From Mariprofundaceae bacterium (GTDB lineage Bacteria; Pseudomonadota; Zetaproteobacteria; Mariprofundales; Mariprofundaceae), in assembly GCA_027035825.1 (NCBI GenBank), contig JALVTX010000290.1, forward strand, positions 1 through 16,547: a DNA stretch of 16,547 bases, written 5' to 3'. The notes under the pieces were generated by a model, which was not told where the DNA came from, did no database searches, and saw nothing but the letters and a program-made list of their open reading frames with translations. Below are positions 7,309 to 13,688 of this stretch, piece by piece. The number at the start of each line of letters is the position of its first letter. Position 1 is the first letter of the stretch. The position numbers and the translations under genes were made by a program.

Positions 7309-9017
7309 TGCGAATGAGTCAGATGTTCATCCCCACGCTCCGGGAAGACCCGGCCGACGCCGAGGTCGCGTCCCACCGGCTGCTGCTGCGCGCGGGCTTC
7401 ATCCGCCGCGTCACGTCGGGCGTTTACGATTTCCTGCCGCTGGGCCTGCGGGTGCTGCGCCGCATCGAGACGGTGGTGCGCGAGGAGATGAACCGCGCCG
7501 GGGCGCAGGAAATCCTGATGCCAATGGTGCAGCCGGCGGAGCTGTGGCGGCAGTCCGGTCGCTGGGAGAAGTACGGTCGCGAGCTGCTGCGCTTCGTGGA
7601 TCGGCACGATCACGAATCCTGCCTCGGCCCCACGCACGAGGAAGTGGTCTGCGACCTGGTGCGGCGCGAGCTGCGCTCCTACAAGCAGTTGCCGATGAAC
7701 CTCTACCAGATTCAGGCGAAGTTCCGCGATGAGGTGCGGCCGCGGTTCGGGCTGATGCGCGGCCGCGAGTTCATCATGAAGGACGCCTATTCCTTCCATG
7801 CCAGCGACGACGACCTGGCGCGCGAGTACGCGAACATGTTCGAGACCTACATGCGCATCTTCCGCCGGCTGGGGCTCAGGTTTCGCGCCGTGGAGGCGGA
7901 CACTGGCAGCATCGGCGGCCGGCGCTCGCACGAGTTCCATGTGCTGGCGGATTCCGGCGAGGACGTGATTGCCTGGTGCGGCGCCTGCGACTACGCCGCC
8001 AACGTGGAGATGGCCGAGGCGCGGCGCGAGGCCCCGAGTGGCGCGGCGGCGGAGGTTTCCGAGACAGACACGCCCGGCGCCAGCGCCGTGGAGGACGTGG
8101 CCGCGATGCTGGGCGTGGCCCCGGCGCTGCTGGTGAAGACGCTGGTGTATCGCGCCCGGCGCGCCGAGGGCGAGGACGAGCTGGTGGCCGTGTGCGTGCG
8201 CGGGGATGACCAGGCGCAGGAGGTGAAGCTGGCGCGTTTTCTGGGCGCGGACGAGGTGGCGATGGCGTCCGATGCCGAGATTGAGTCCATCGGCGGCGTG
8301 GCGGGCTTCGTGGGCCCGGTGGGGCTCACGGCGCGCGTGATCGCCGATGAAAGCCTGCGCGGCGCCGAGGGCCTGGTGGCTGGCGCGAACCGCGTGGATG
8401 CGCACCTCGTGGGCCTCTCGATGGCGCGGGATGTGCCGACGGCTGAATACGCGGACGTAAGAGCCGCGCGCGAGGGCGACGCCTGCCCGCGCTGCGGCGG
8501 CGGGATTCGCCTGGCGCGGGGCATCGAGGTGGGGCACGTCTTCGAACTGGGGCGGCAGTACGCCGAGCCGATGGGCGTGGTGTTCCAGAACGACAAGGGC
8601 GAGCGCACGGTGGCGACGATGGGCTGCTATGGCATTGGCATCTCGCGGCTGGTGGCGGCGGTGGTGGAGCAGTGCCACGATGAGGCCGGCATCATCTGGC
8701 CCATGCACCTGGCGCCGTTCCATGTGACGGTGGTGCAGCTGGGCAAGAGCGAGGAGGTGGCGGCGCGCTGCCATGCGCTGTGCGAGGCGCTGGAGGAAGC
8801 CGGGCTGGACGTGCTATGGGACGACCGCAACGAGCGCCCGGGCGTGAAGTTCCGCGACGCGGAGCTGCTGGGCATTCCGTTGCGCGTGGCGCTGGGCGAG
8901 CGCGGGCTGGCGGCGGGCGTGGCGGAGGTGGCCGTGCGCGGCGGCGAGAAGCTGGACGTGCCGCTGGACGAGGTGGCGGCCTTCGCGCGCGCCGAGCGGG
9001 AGCGGAGGCTCTCCTGA
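7308..9017 (+). CDS. proS: Prolyl-tRNA synthetase (bacterial type, with editing domain)
   Basis: Cytoplasmic class II aminoacyl-tRNA synthetase that charges tRNA-Pro with proline. The 569 residues match the long bacterial type. Motif 1 is RRVTSGVYDFLPLGLRVLRR (33-52), motif 2 spans 139-163 (FRDEVRPRFGLMRGREF, then IMKDAYSF), and motif 3 is CYGIGISRLVAAVVEQ (about 440-455). The insertion (INS) editing domain that removes mischarged alanine lies at about 230-400. It is flanked by two CxxC pairs (CGAC at 224-227 and CPRC at about 392-395) that could bind zinc, as in some other ProRS proteins. The C-terminal anticodon domain includes LDVLWDDRNERPGVKFRDAE. A second in-frame ATG at 7314 (MSQMFIP) is a possible start. 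The transglycosylase gene follows with little or no gap. Confidence 0.98.
   Translation: MRMSQMFIPTLREDPADAEVASHRLLLRAGFIRRVTSGVYDFLPLGLRVLRRIETVVREEMNRAGAQEILMPMVQPAELWRQSGRWEKYGRELLRFVDRHDHESCLGPTHEEVVCDLVRRELRSYKQLPMNLYQIQAKFRDEVRPRFGLMRGREFIMKDAYSFHASDDDLAREYANMFETYMRIFRRLGLRFRAVEADTGSIGGRRSHEFHVLADSGEDVIAWCGACDYAANVEMAEARREAPSGAAAEVSETDTPGASAVEDVAAMLGVAPALLVKTLVYRARRAEGEDELVAVCVRGDDQAQEVKLARFLGADEVAMASDAEIESIGGVAGFVGPVGLTARVIADESLRGAEGLVAGANRVDAHLVGLSMARDVPTAEYADVRAAREGDACPRCGGGIRLARGIEVGHVFELGRQYAEPMGVVFQNDKGERTVATMGCYGIGISRLVAAVVEQCHDEAGIIWPMHLAPFHVTVVQLGKSEEVAARCHALCEALEEAGLDVLWDDRNERPGVKFRDAELLGIPLRVALGERGLAAGVAEVAVRGGEKLDVPLDEVAAFARAERERRLS
9004..9016 (+). promoter_or_regulatory. 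Shine-Dalgarno GGAGG placed for a CTG start
   Basis: GGAGG at 9004-9008 stands five bases before CTG at 9014, which overlaps the proS stop as CTGA. No ATG, GTG or TTG in the transglycosylase frame lies within its normal range. The first in-frame ATG, at 9050, is 41 bases away and has only AGGGGG directly touching it. This suggests that translation may begin at CTG. Confidence 0.45.
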
Positions 9018-9049
9018 ACGCGCGCGAACTCTCCCGGCTGCTCAGGGGG

Positions 9050-9712
9050 ATGCCGCCGAAGGCGATTCTGGCCGGCATTCTGATGGGCGGGTTCGCGCTC
9101 ACGCTGCCGTTGTGGCTGAGCGGCACGCCGGAGCAGAAGCAGCGGCTGGCGCAGACCACCACGACGATGAAGGTGGTCGAAAAGAGCGTGGGGCCGCTGG
9201 ACATCCAGCCCGAGGAACAGGCCAGGCTGCGCAAGATGCTGGCGCCGCCCAGGCCCGCGAACGATGGCCGGTCGTTCGAGATGACGGTGTGGGAGAAGGA
9301 CATCCAGGAAGTCATCAAGCCCTGGGTGCGCGACCCCGAGGAGGCCGCGACGGTGGCCCGTTGGGTGTACATCTACAGCCAGCGCTTCAACCTGTCGCCG
9401 GAGCTGGTGCTGGCGGTGATTGCCGTCGAGTCGCAGTTCGACCACTACGCCATCAGCAACGTCGGCGCGCGCGGGCTGATGCAGGTGATGCCGTTCTGGA
9501 AGGAGAAGCTGGGCAGCCCGGATGACAACCTGTTCGAGATCGAGACGAACATCCGCTATGGATGCGCCATCCTGCGGATGTACCTGGATCGCTTTCATGG
9601 CGACCTGAAGCGGGCGCTGGCGGCCTACAACGGATCGCTGGGGCGGGCCCGCTATCCGGCCAAGATCTATGCGCAGATGAAGCGCTTCAAGGCGGCGGCG
9701 CAGGATTTGTGA
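9050..9712 (+). CDS. Membrane-anchored SLT-type lytic transglycosylase
   Basis: Peptidoglycan lytic transglycosylase of the SLT (Slt70/MltC-like, GH23) type, which cleaves MurNAc-GlcNAc bonds and leaves 1,6-anhydro ends. From the ATG at 9050 it has 220 residues; if the CTG at 9014 is used it gains 12 (NARELSRLLRG after the start). An N-terminal hydrophobic segment (AILAGILMGGFALTLPLWL) anchors or exports it, and no lipobox is seen. The catalytic domain shows LVLAVIAVESQFDHYAISN with the catalytic Glu in ES, GARGLMQVMPFW, IRYGCAILRMYLDR and AYNGS (AYN motif), in family order. The gene follows proS directly, as it does in many gamma- and betaproteobacteria. Its last 26 bases overlap the udg gene on the other strand. 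It is probably co-transcribed with proS; a link to the gsp operon upstream is possible but not shown. Confidence 0.93.
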   Translation: MPPKAILAGILMGGFALTLPLWLSGTPEQKQRLAQTTTTMKVVEKSVGPLDIQPEEQARLRKMLAPPRPANDGRSFEMTVWEKDIQEVIKPWVRDPEEAATVARWVYIYSQRFNLSPELVLAVIAVESQFDHYAISNVGARGLMQVMPFWKEKLGSPDDNLFEIETNIRYGCAILRMYLDRFHGDLKRALAAYNGSLGRARYPAKIYAQMKRFKAAAQDL

Positions 9713-10349
9713 CGCCGGCCGCGCGGGCCAGCGCCCGCCGGAACATCTCCGGCGTCAGCCGCCGGGTCTGCGTGTTGTAGCGCGAGCAATGATAGGAGTC
9801 GAACAGCGTGCGGCCATTTGGCAGCGGGTGCGCCGCGCCGTGGGCGAAGGGGTGGGCCGCCAGTCGCAGTCCCAGCGCGCGCAGCGTCGCGTCGTGGGCG
9901 ATGCGGCCCAGCGCCAGCAGGTTGCAGTCTTCGGGCAGGGCGGCGATTTCCGCCGCCAGATAGCCGTTGCAGGCGCGGGTCTCTCCGGCCGTGGGCTTGT
10001 TCCGCGGCGGCAGGCACTTGACGGCATTGGTGATGCGCACCCCGTGCAGGCGCAGGCCATCGCCGGCGGATTCGGATGCGGGCCGGCTGGCCAGGCCAAG
10101 TTCGAACAATGTTCGATAGAGCAGGATGCCGGCGTAATCGCCGGTGAACGGCCGACCGGTGCGGTTGGCGCCGTGCATGCCGGGCGCGAGTCCCACGATG
10201 AGCAGCCGGGGATTCGGGTCGCCAAAGGCGGGAACCGGCGCGCAGTGGTAGCCGGGATGGCGCGCGCGCACCTCGTCCAGAAAGGCCGCCAGCCGCGGGC
10301 AGGCCCGGCAGCCGGGGTCGAAGGCGGTATCGGCCCCCCGGTCAGCCAA
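9687..10349 (-). CDS. Family 5 (UDGb-type) uracil-DNA glycosylase with Fe-S cysteines
   Basis: Removes uracil, and in studied family members also hypoxanthine or xanthine, from DNA as the first step of base excision repair. Motif A is GLAPGMHGANRTGRPFTGD (53-71), which is the family 5 form. Motif B is SYHCSRYNTQTRRLT (185-199), where many relatives read SYHPS. Cysteines 14, 17, 112 and 127 stand where family 4 and 5 enzymes bind a 4Fe-4S cluster. The start is uncertain. A TTG at 10349-10347 overlaps the end of rdgB by 8 bases and gives 220 residues; the next plausible start, a GTG at about codon 27, would lose the first two cluster cysteines. The stop lies inside the transglycosylase gene on the opposite strand. 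It is the last gene of a dsbC-rph-rdgB-udg operon, where with rdgB it makes a nucleic-acid sanitation pair. Confidence 0.92.
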   Translation of the reverse strand: MADRGADTAFDPGCRACPRLAAFLDEVRARHPGYHCAPVPAFGDPNPRLLIVGLAPGMHGANRTGRPFTGDYAGILLYRTLFELGLASRPASESAGDGLRLHGVRITNAVKCLPPRNKPTAGETRACNGYLAAEIAALPEDCNLLALGRIAHDATLRALGLRLAAHPFAHGAAHPLPNGRTLFDSYHCSRYNTQTRRLTPEMFRRALARAAGVTNPAPPP

Positions 10350-10926
10350 GGACGGCGGCGAGGCGCTCGGCCAGCGCCCGAAGGGCGCGCCCGCGGTGGG
10401 ACACCGCAGCCTTCTCCTCCGGCGTGGCGGCGGCGAAGCTCTTGCCCAGCTCCGGGCAGAAGAACAGCGGGTCGTAGCCGAAGCCTCCGCCGCCGTCCGG
10501 AGCCTCCAGGATGCGCCCCTCCACGCGTCCCTCGGCGGTGATGGCGCGGCCGTCCGGCAGCGCCAGGTGCATGGCGCAGACGAAGCGCGCCCGCCGGTTG
10601 GCGACGCCTTGCAGGCGGTCGAGCAACAGGGCGTTGTTGTCGACATCGCTGGCGTTCTCGCCGGCGAAGCGGGCTGAGCGCACGCCCGGCGCGCCGTCCA
10701 GCGCGTCCACGCACAGACCGGAATCGTCGGCCAGGGCCGGGACGCCATTCGCGGCGAGGAATGCCTCGGCCTTCTTGCGGGCGTTTCCGGCGAAATCCGG
10801 CGCATCCTCCTCCACCTCGACGAACGCGGTTTTTTCGGCCGGCAGCACGGCCACGCCGAGGCCGCCGAGGATGGCCTCGATCTCCCAGCGCTTCTTCGGG
10901 TTGTGGCTGGCGATGACGATCTTCAT
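10342..10926 (-). CDS. rdgB: XTP/dITP pyrophosphatase (RdgB/HAM1 family)
   Basis: Cleans the nucleotide pool by hydrolysing dITP, XTP and related deaminated purine triphosphates to the monophosphates, so they are not built into DNA or RNA. The 194-residue product has all family signatures: IASHNPKKRWEIE (5-17), FAGNARKKAEAF (45-56), ADDSGLCVDALDGAPGVRSAR (66-86, with the catalytic Asp in DDSGL), GGGGFGYDPLF (145-155) and SHRGRAL (176-182). The ATG overlaps the rph stop (ATGA), and its end overlaps the putative TTG of udg. An rph-rdgB pair is common in proteobacteria. The product is cytoplasmic. The identification is secure. Confidence 0.97.
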   Translation of the reverse strand: MKIVIASHNPKKRWEIEAILGGLGVAVLPAEKTAFVEVEEDAPDFAGNARKKAEAFLAANGVPALADDSGLCVDALDGAPGVRSARFAGENASDVDNNALLLDRLQGVANRRARFVCAMHLALPDGRAITAEGRVEGRILEAPDGGGGFGYDPLFFCPELGKSFAAATPEEKAAVSHRGRALRALAERLAAVLG

Positions 10927-11642
10927 TCGGTCTCGGCCACGGCCTGCCGTTGCAGGCGCGCAAGTTCGCGCACGCCGCCCTCGGCCAGCGTTTTCAGCGT
11001 TTCCAGCGATGACCACGGAATCGGCCGGTCCTCGGCCGTGGCCTGTATCTCGATGATGTCGCCGTCGGGCGTCATCACGAAGTTGGCGTCCATCTGCGCG
11101 CGCGAATCCTCGCTGTATTCGAGGTCGAGCAGCGCCTCGCCGTCCACGAAGCCGCAGCTCACGGCCGCCACCTGGCCGAACACCGGGTCTTCCTCCAGCG
11201 CGCCCTCGGCCAGCAGGCGATTGACCGCGATGCGCATGGCCACCCAGGCGCCGGTGATGGCGGCGGTGCGCGTGCCGCCGTCGGCCTGGAGCACGTCGCA
11301 ATCGAGCTGGATCTGGCGTTCGCCCAGCTTCTCCAGATCCACCACGGCGCGCAGCGCCCGGCCGATCAGGCGCTGGATTTCCACCGTGCGGCCGCCCTGC
11401 TTGCCACGCGCGGCCTCGCGGTTGCCGCGCGTGTGCGTGGCGCGCGGCAGCATGCCGTATTCGCCGGTCACCCAGCCCTTGCCCTCGCCGCGCAGGAAGG
11501 GCGGCACCTTGTCCTCGACCGAGGCGGTGCAGAGCACCCGCGTGTGGCCGAAGGAAATCAGCGCCGAGCCCTCGGCATGGATGTTGAAGCCGGTGTCAAT
11601 GTGCACCGGGCGGAGTTCGTCCGCTCGTCGGCCTTCGCGCAT
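10923..11642 (-). CDS. rph: Ribonuclease PH
   Basis: Phosphate-dependent 3'-5' exoribonuclease that trims the 3' ends of tRNA precursors. The 239-residue length and sequence fit RNase PH throughout: LRPVHIDTGFNIHAEGSALI (10-29), a TRVLCTASVEDKVPPFLRG stretch (34-52), KGWVTGEYGMLPRAT (55-69), the basic phosphate-site segment RGKQGGRTVEIQRLIGRALR (79-98), and LDCDVLQADGGTRTAAITGA (113-132), which holds the second conserved active-site arginine. The start is supported by AAGGAG seven bases upstream on the minus strand. Its stop overlaps the rdgB start by ATGA, so the two are coupled. dsbC lies 35 bases upstream in the same direction. Confidence 0.98.
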   Translation of the reverse strand: MREGRRADELRPVHIDTGFNIHAEGSALISFGHTRVLCTASVEDKVPPFLRGEGKGWVTGEYGMLPRATHTRGNREAARGKQGGRTVEIQRLIGRALRAVVDLEKLGERQIQLDCDVLQADGGTRTAAITGAWVAMRIAVNRLLAEGALEEDPVFGQVAAVSCGFVDGEALLDLEYSEDSRAQMDANFVMTPDGDIIEIQATAEDRPIPWSSLETLKTLAEGGVRELARLQRQAVAETE

Positions 11643-11677
11643 GAAGGTTCTCCTTGGGTGGTTTGGGGTTCGGTTGG

Positions 11678-12475
11678 TTAGCGTCCGCCGCCCTCGGCCC
11701 AGCGGGCCAGCTCGGCGGCGCCCATCACGCCGGCGTGCTTGCGGCCGTCATGGGCGATGAGGGTGGGCGTGCCGGTGATGCCCAGTTTCTCGCCCAGCGC
11801 CAGGTTGCGGTCAATGGGCGTGGCGCAGGCGCGCGCGCCCACGTCCTGAACGGACTTGCCGTTCAGCATGATGTCCAGCATCGCCTTGTGCCTGTCTTTC
11901 GCGCACCAGATGGCCTCGGCCTTGGCCCGCGCGCGCGGATGGATTTGCGTCAGCGGGAACAGGAAGGTGTACACCTTCAGCCCCTTCACGCGCCGCAGCT
12001 CCTGTTCCAGCCGCTTGCAGAACGGACACTCGGGATCGGTGAACACGGCGACGGGCGTGCCCTTTGGGTCGCCGGAGACGATGGCGTCGGCCAGCGGCAG
12101 GGACTTCCAGTCCACGCGGTTGATGTCCTCCAGCCGGGCGGCGGTGATGTCCCGGTGATCGGCGGTGCGGAAGATGTGGCCGGAGATCAGGTGCTCGCCC
12201 GTGGCGTCCGAATAGAATATCTGATTGCCGACGCGGACTTCATACAGCCCCGGGATTTCCGTCAGCGGGCGCACGGCATCCACGCGCAGGCGCGGCGACA
12301 GCCGCTGCACGTTGGCGCGGATGGTCTCCAGTTGTCCGTTGCGCGCCCCGTTCCGCGCTTTTGCCGCCACGCCGGTTTCGCCGGCATGGGCCGCGCCCGC
12401 GACTGCCAGCATGCCGGCCAGCGCCAGGGCCAGGGTCAGGGAACGAGACATCAGGGAAAGGGAAATCACGCGCAT
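11678..12475 (-). CDS. dsbC: Periplasmic thiol:disulfide isomerase DsbC
   Basis: Periplasmic protein that reshuffles wrong disulfides and is kept reduced by DsbD. The 265-residue product begins with a signal peptide (cut probably after AHA at about residue 31). The N-terminal dimerisation domain (about 45-120) contains LTEIPGLYEVRVGNQIFYSD (71-90), which is typical. The thioredoxin domain has the active site CPFC (150-153; E. coli DsbC has CGYC), the cis-Pro loop GTPTL (235-239), and a second cysteine pair (191 and 217) as in DsbC. The ATG at 12475 has GGAGG eight bases upstream; a GTG nine bases further upstream is inside that site and was not chosen. It is the first gene of the minus-strand operon. 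With the T2SS in the same window, and Cys-rich envelope proteins encoded next door, its clients could be secreted or metal-binding proteins, but nothing here proves that. Confidence 0.95.
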   Translation of the reverse strand: MRVISLSLMSRSLTLALALAGMLAVAGAAHAGETGVAAKARNGARNGQLETIRANVQRLSPRLRVDAVRPLTEIPGLYEVRVGNQIFYSDATGEHLISGHIFRTADHRDITAARLEDINRVDWKSLPLADAIVSGDPKGTPVAVFTDPECPFCKRLEQELRRVKGLKVYTFLFPLTQIHPRARAKAEAIWCAKDRHKAMLDIMLNGKSVQDVGARACATPIDRNLALGEKLGITGTPTLIAHDGRKHAGVMGAAELARWAEGGGR

Positions 12476-12495
12476 CGTCAGCACCTCCGTGCGGC

Positions 12496-12520
12496 TATAA
12501 TGGTCATATCACGACGGAGG
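12496..12520 (+). promoter_or_regulatory. Candidate promoter (TATAAT) and ribosome site for the macrodomain gene
   Basis: The short gap between divergent dsbC and the macrodomain gene contains a perfect -10 hexamer TATAAT at 12496-12501, rare in such G+C-rich DNA. It is followed by GGAGG at 12516-12520, nine bases before the ATG at 12530. A convincing -35 is not visible (TCGTCA at 12475-12480 is the best, with 15-base spacing). On the minus strand the same AT patch offers TATAGC with TTGCCC 19 bases away as a weak dsbC promoter. Confidence 0.55.
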
Positions 12521-12529
12521 GCAAGCGAA

Positions 12530-13081
12530 ATGACTGCACTGAAGGTGATGCGCGGCGACATCACGAAGCTGGACGTGGACGCCATTGTCAACGCGGCGAA
12601 CACGAGTCTCTTGGGCGGGGGCGGCGTGGACGGCGCGATTCACCGCGCCGCCGGCCCCGAGCTGCTGGAGGAATGCCGGACGCTCGGCGGCTGTCCCACG
12701 GGCGAGGCGAGGATCACCCGGGGCTACCGCCTGCCGGCGAAGTGGGTGATTCATGCCGTGGGCCCGGTCTGGCATGGCGGGGAGCGCGGCGAGGATGCGC
12801 TGCTCGCCTCCTGCTACCGCAACAGCCTGCGTCTGGCGGCCGAGGCCGGGGCGCGGACGGTGGCCTTTCCCGCCATTTCCTGTGGCGTTTATCGTTTCCC
12901 CGTCCGGCGGGCGGCGCGCATCGCGGTGAACGCGGTGCGCGATTACCTGCGCGAGCATCCCCGATGCGGCATCGAGGAAGTGGATTTCGTGGCCTTCGAC
13001 GATGCGGTGTTCGACGCCTTGCGCGAGGCCGTGGGGCGGCTCCCGGAACAGGGAGCAGACGAAGCAGCGGGCGAGGCTTGA
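12530..13081 (+). CDS. Macrodomain protein, probable O-acetyl-ADP-ribose deacetylase
   Basis: Macrodomain hydrolase of the MacroD/YmdB type, which in studied members removes the acetyl group from O-acetyl-ADP-ribose or hydrolyses ADP-ribose from acidic residues. The 183-residue protein is a single macrodomain. It has GDITKLDVDAIVNAANTSLL (9-28) with the key Asn, the glycine loop GGGGVDGAIHRAAG (29-42) with the conserved Asp34, VIHAVGPVW (73-81), and the second phosphate loop AFPAISCGVYRFPVRRAA (112-129). The start ATG is backed by GGAGG at nine bases; an in-frame ATG at 12500 overlaps the -10 and was not chosen. It is divergent from dsbC and 32 bases before the Met/His-rich envelope genes, so it may share their mRNA. 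Whether it belongs to them functionally is unknown. Confidence 0.95.
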   Translation: MTALKVMRGDITKLDVDAIVNAANTSLLGGGGVDGAIHRAAGPELLEECRTLGGCPTGEARITRGYRLPAKWVIHAVGPVWHGGERGEDALLASCYRNSLRLAAEAGARTVAFPAISCGVYRFPVRRAARIAVNAVRDYLREHPRCGIEEVDFVAFDDAVFDALREAVGRLPEQGADEAAGEA

Positions 13082-13113
13082 CGGGCGCGGCCGGCCGTCG
13101 TCATGATGCGGCC

Positions 13114-13545
13114 ATGCGCAGGGCTTGGGCGATTCTGGTCATGACGGCGTTGCTGGCGGTGGGCATCACGCCGACGGCGGCCGAGTGCAAGGCGGCGGCC
13201 GATCCGAACGCCGTCTGCCCCCTGTGCCACATGACGATGGCCGAAATGGCGGCGATGGGCGTCGGCATGGGCGGAAGCATGGGCGCTCGGGCAGGCCAGC
13301 ACATGCATGGATGGCGCCAGGCCCATGCCAGGGCGGCGATGCCCGCGGCCATGCGCCATTGCCGCATCGAGTGCTGCGGCCATCACGACAGCGTGGACTC
13401 CCTGCCGCACCTGCTGGCGCCGCATGTGGCGTCCTGGGGTGGCTTCTCGCCCGCGATGGCGGGCGTCGTTGCTCCTGCGGCGATGATGCCGCGACTGGCC
13501 GGAATGTTCGTTCCGGTTTCCTCTCCTCCTCCAAAACGGGGCTGA
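13114..13545 (+). CDS. Small exported Met/His/Cys-rich protein, putative metal binder
   Basis: I do not recognise a named family. The 143-residue product has a clear signal peptide (cleavage probably after TAA at residue 23). The mature part is packed with soft-metal ligands: CPLCHMTMAEM (35-45, a CxxC followed by His and Met), a Met/Gly stretch GVGMGGSMG (49-57), HMHGW (63-67) and HCRIECCGHHDSVDSLPHLL (82-101). In total it has six mature cysteines. The tail (from about 110) is more hydrophobic and includes a possible weak membrane or amphipathic segment. A ribosome site is not evident, so it may depend on translation of the macrodomain gene ending 32 bases upstream. The ligand pattern points to copper or a similar thiophilic metal in the periplasm; the metal, and whether the protein is a chaperone, sensor or buffer, are inference. 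Confidence 0.8.
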   Translation: MRRAWAILVMTALLAVGITPTAAECKAAADPNAVCPLCHMTMAEMAAMGVGMGGSMGARAGQHMHGWRQAHARAAMPAAMRHCRIECCGHHDSVDSLPHLLAPHVASWGGFSPAMAGVVAPAAMMPRLAGMFVPVSSPPPKRG

Positions 13546-13570
13546 TCTTCCCACTGGCTTGATTTGAGCG

Positions 13571-13588
13571 GCGGACATGCGCGTCCGC
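13571..13588 (+). repeat. Short inverted repeat in the barrel-gene leader
   Basis: GCGGAC (13571-13576) and GTCCGC (13583-13588) form a perfect 6-bp inverted repeat around a 6-base loop in the 143-base gap before the barrel gene. There is no T-run after it, so it is not a typical terminator. A second, looser pair, GCGCAC at 13622-13627 and GTGCGC at 13651-13656, lies downstream. They could be an operator or mRNA structure. No clear promoter hexamers are visible in this gap. Confidence 0.4.
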
Positions 13589-13688
13589 AGGACTGGCGCG
13601 TGCATTCAACGCATGCGGCAGGCGCACCCGCTGGGCGCTGGGCCCTTGGCGTGCGCGGAAGATCACATTCGAACATGGAGGAAATGCA

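Noticed and set aside
5484..8774. Open frame of 1096 codons on the minus strand opposite gspL-gspM-gspN-proS
   Set aside because: It runs antisense to four well-identified genes, is rich in Arg, Pro, His and Gln without any domain, and is typical of stop-poor reverse frames in G+C-rich DNA.
12476..12484. dsbC start at GTG 12484
   Set aside because: This GTG is part of the Shine-Dalgarno GGAGGTG itself; the ATG at 12475 is at correct distance and begins a good signal peptide.
12500..12529. Macrodomain start at the in-frame ATG at 12500
   Set aside because: It overlaps the TATAAT box and has no ribosome site, whereas the ATG at 12530 has GGAGG at nine bases and gives the usual macrodomain N-terminus.
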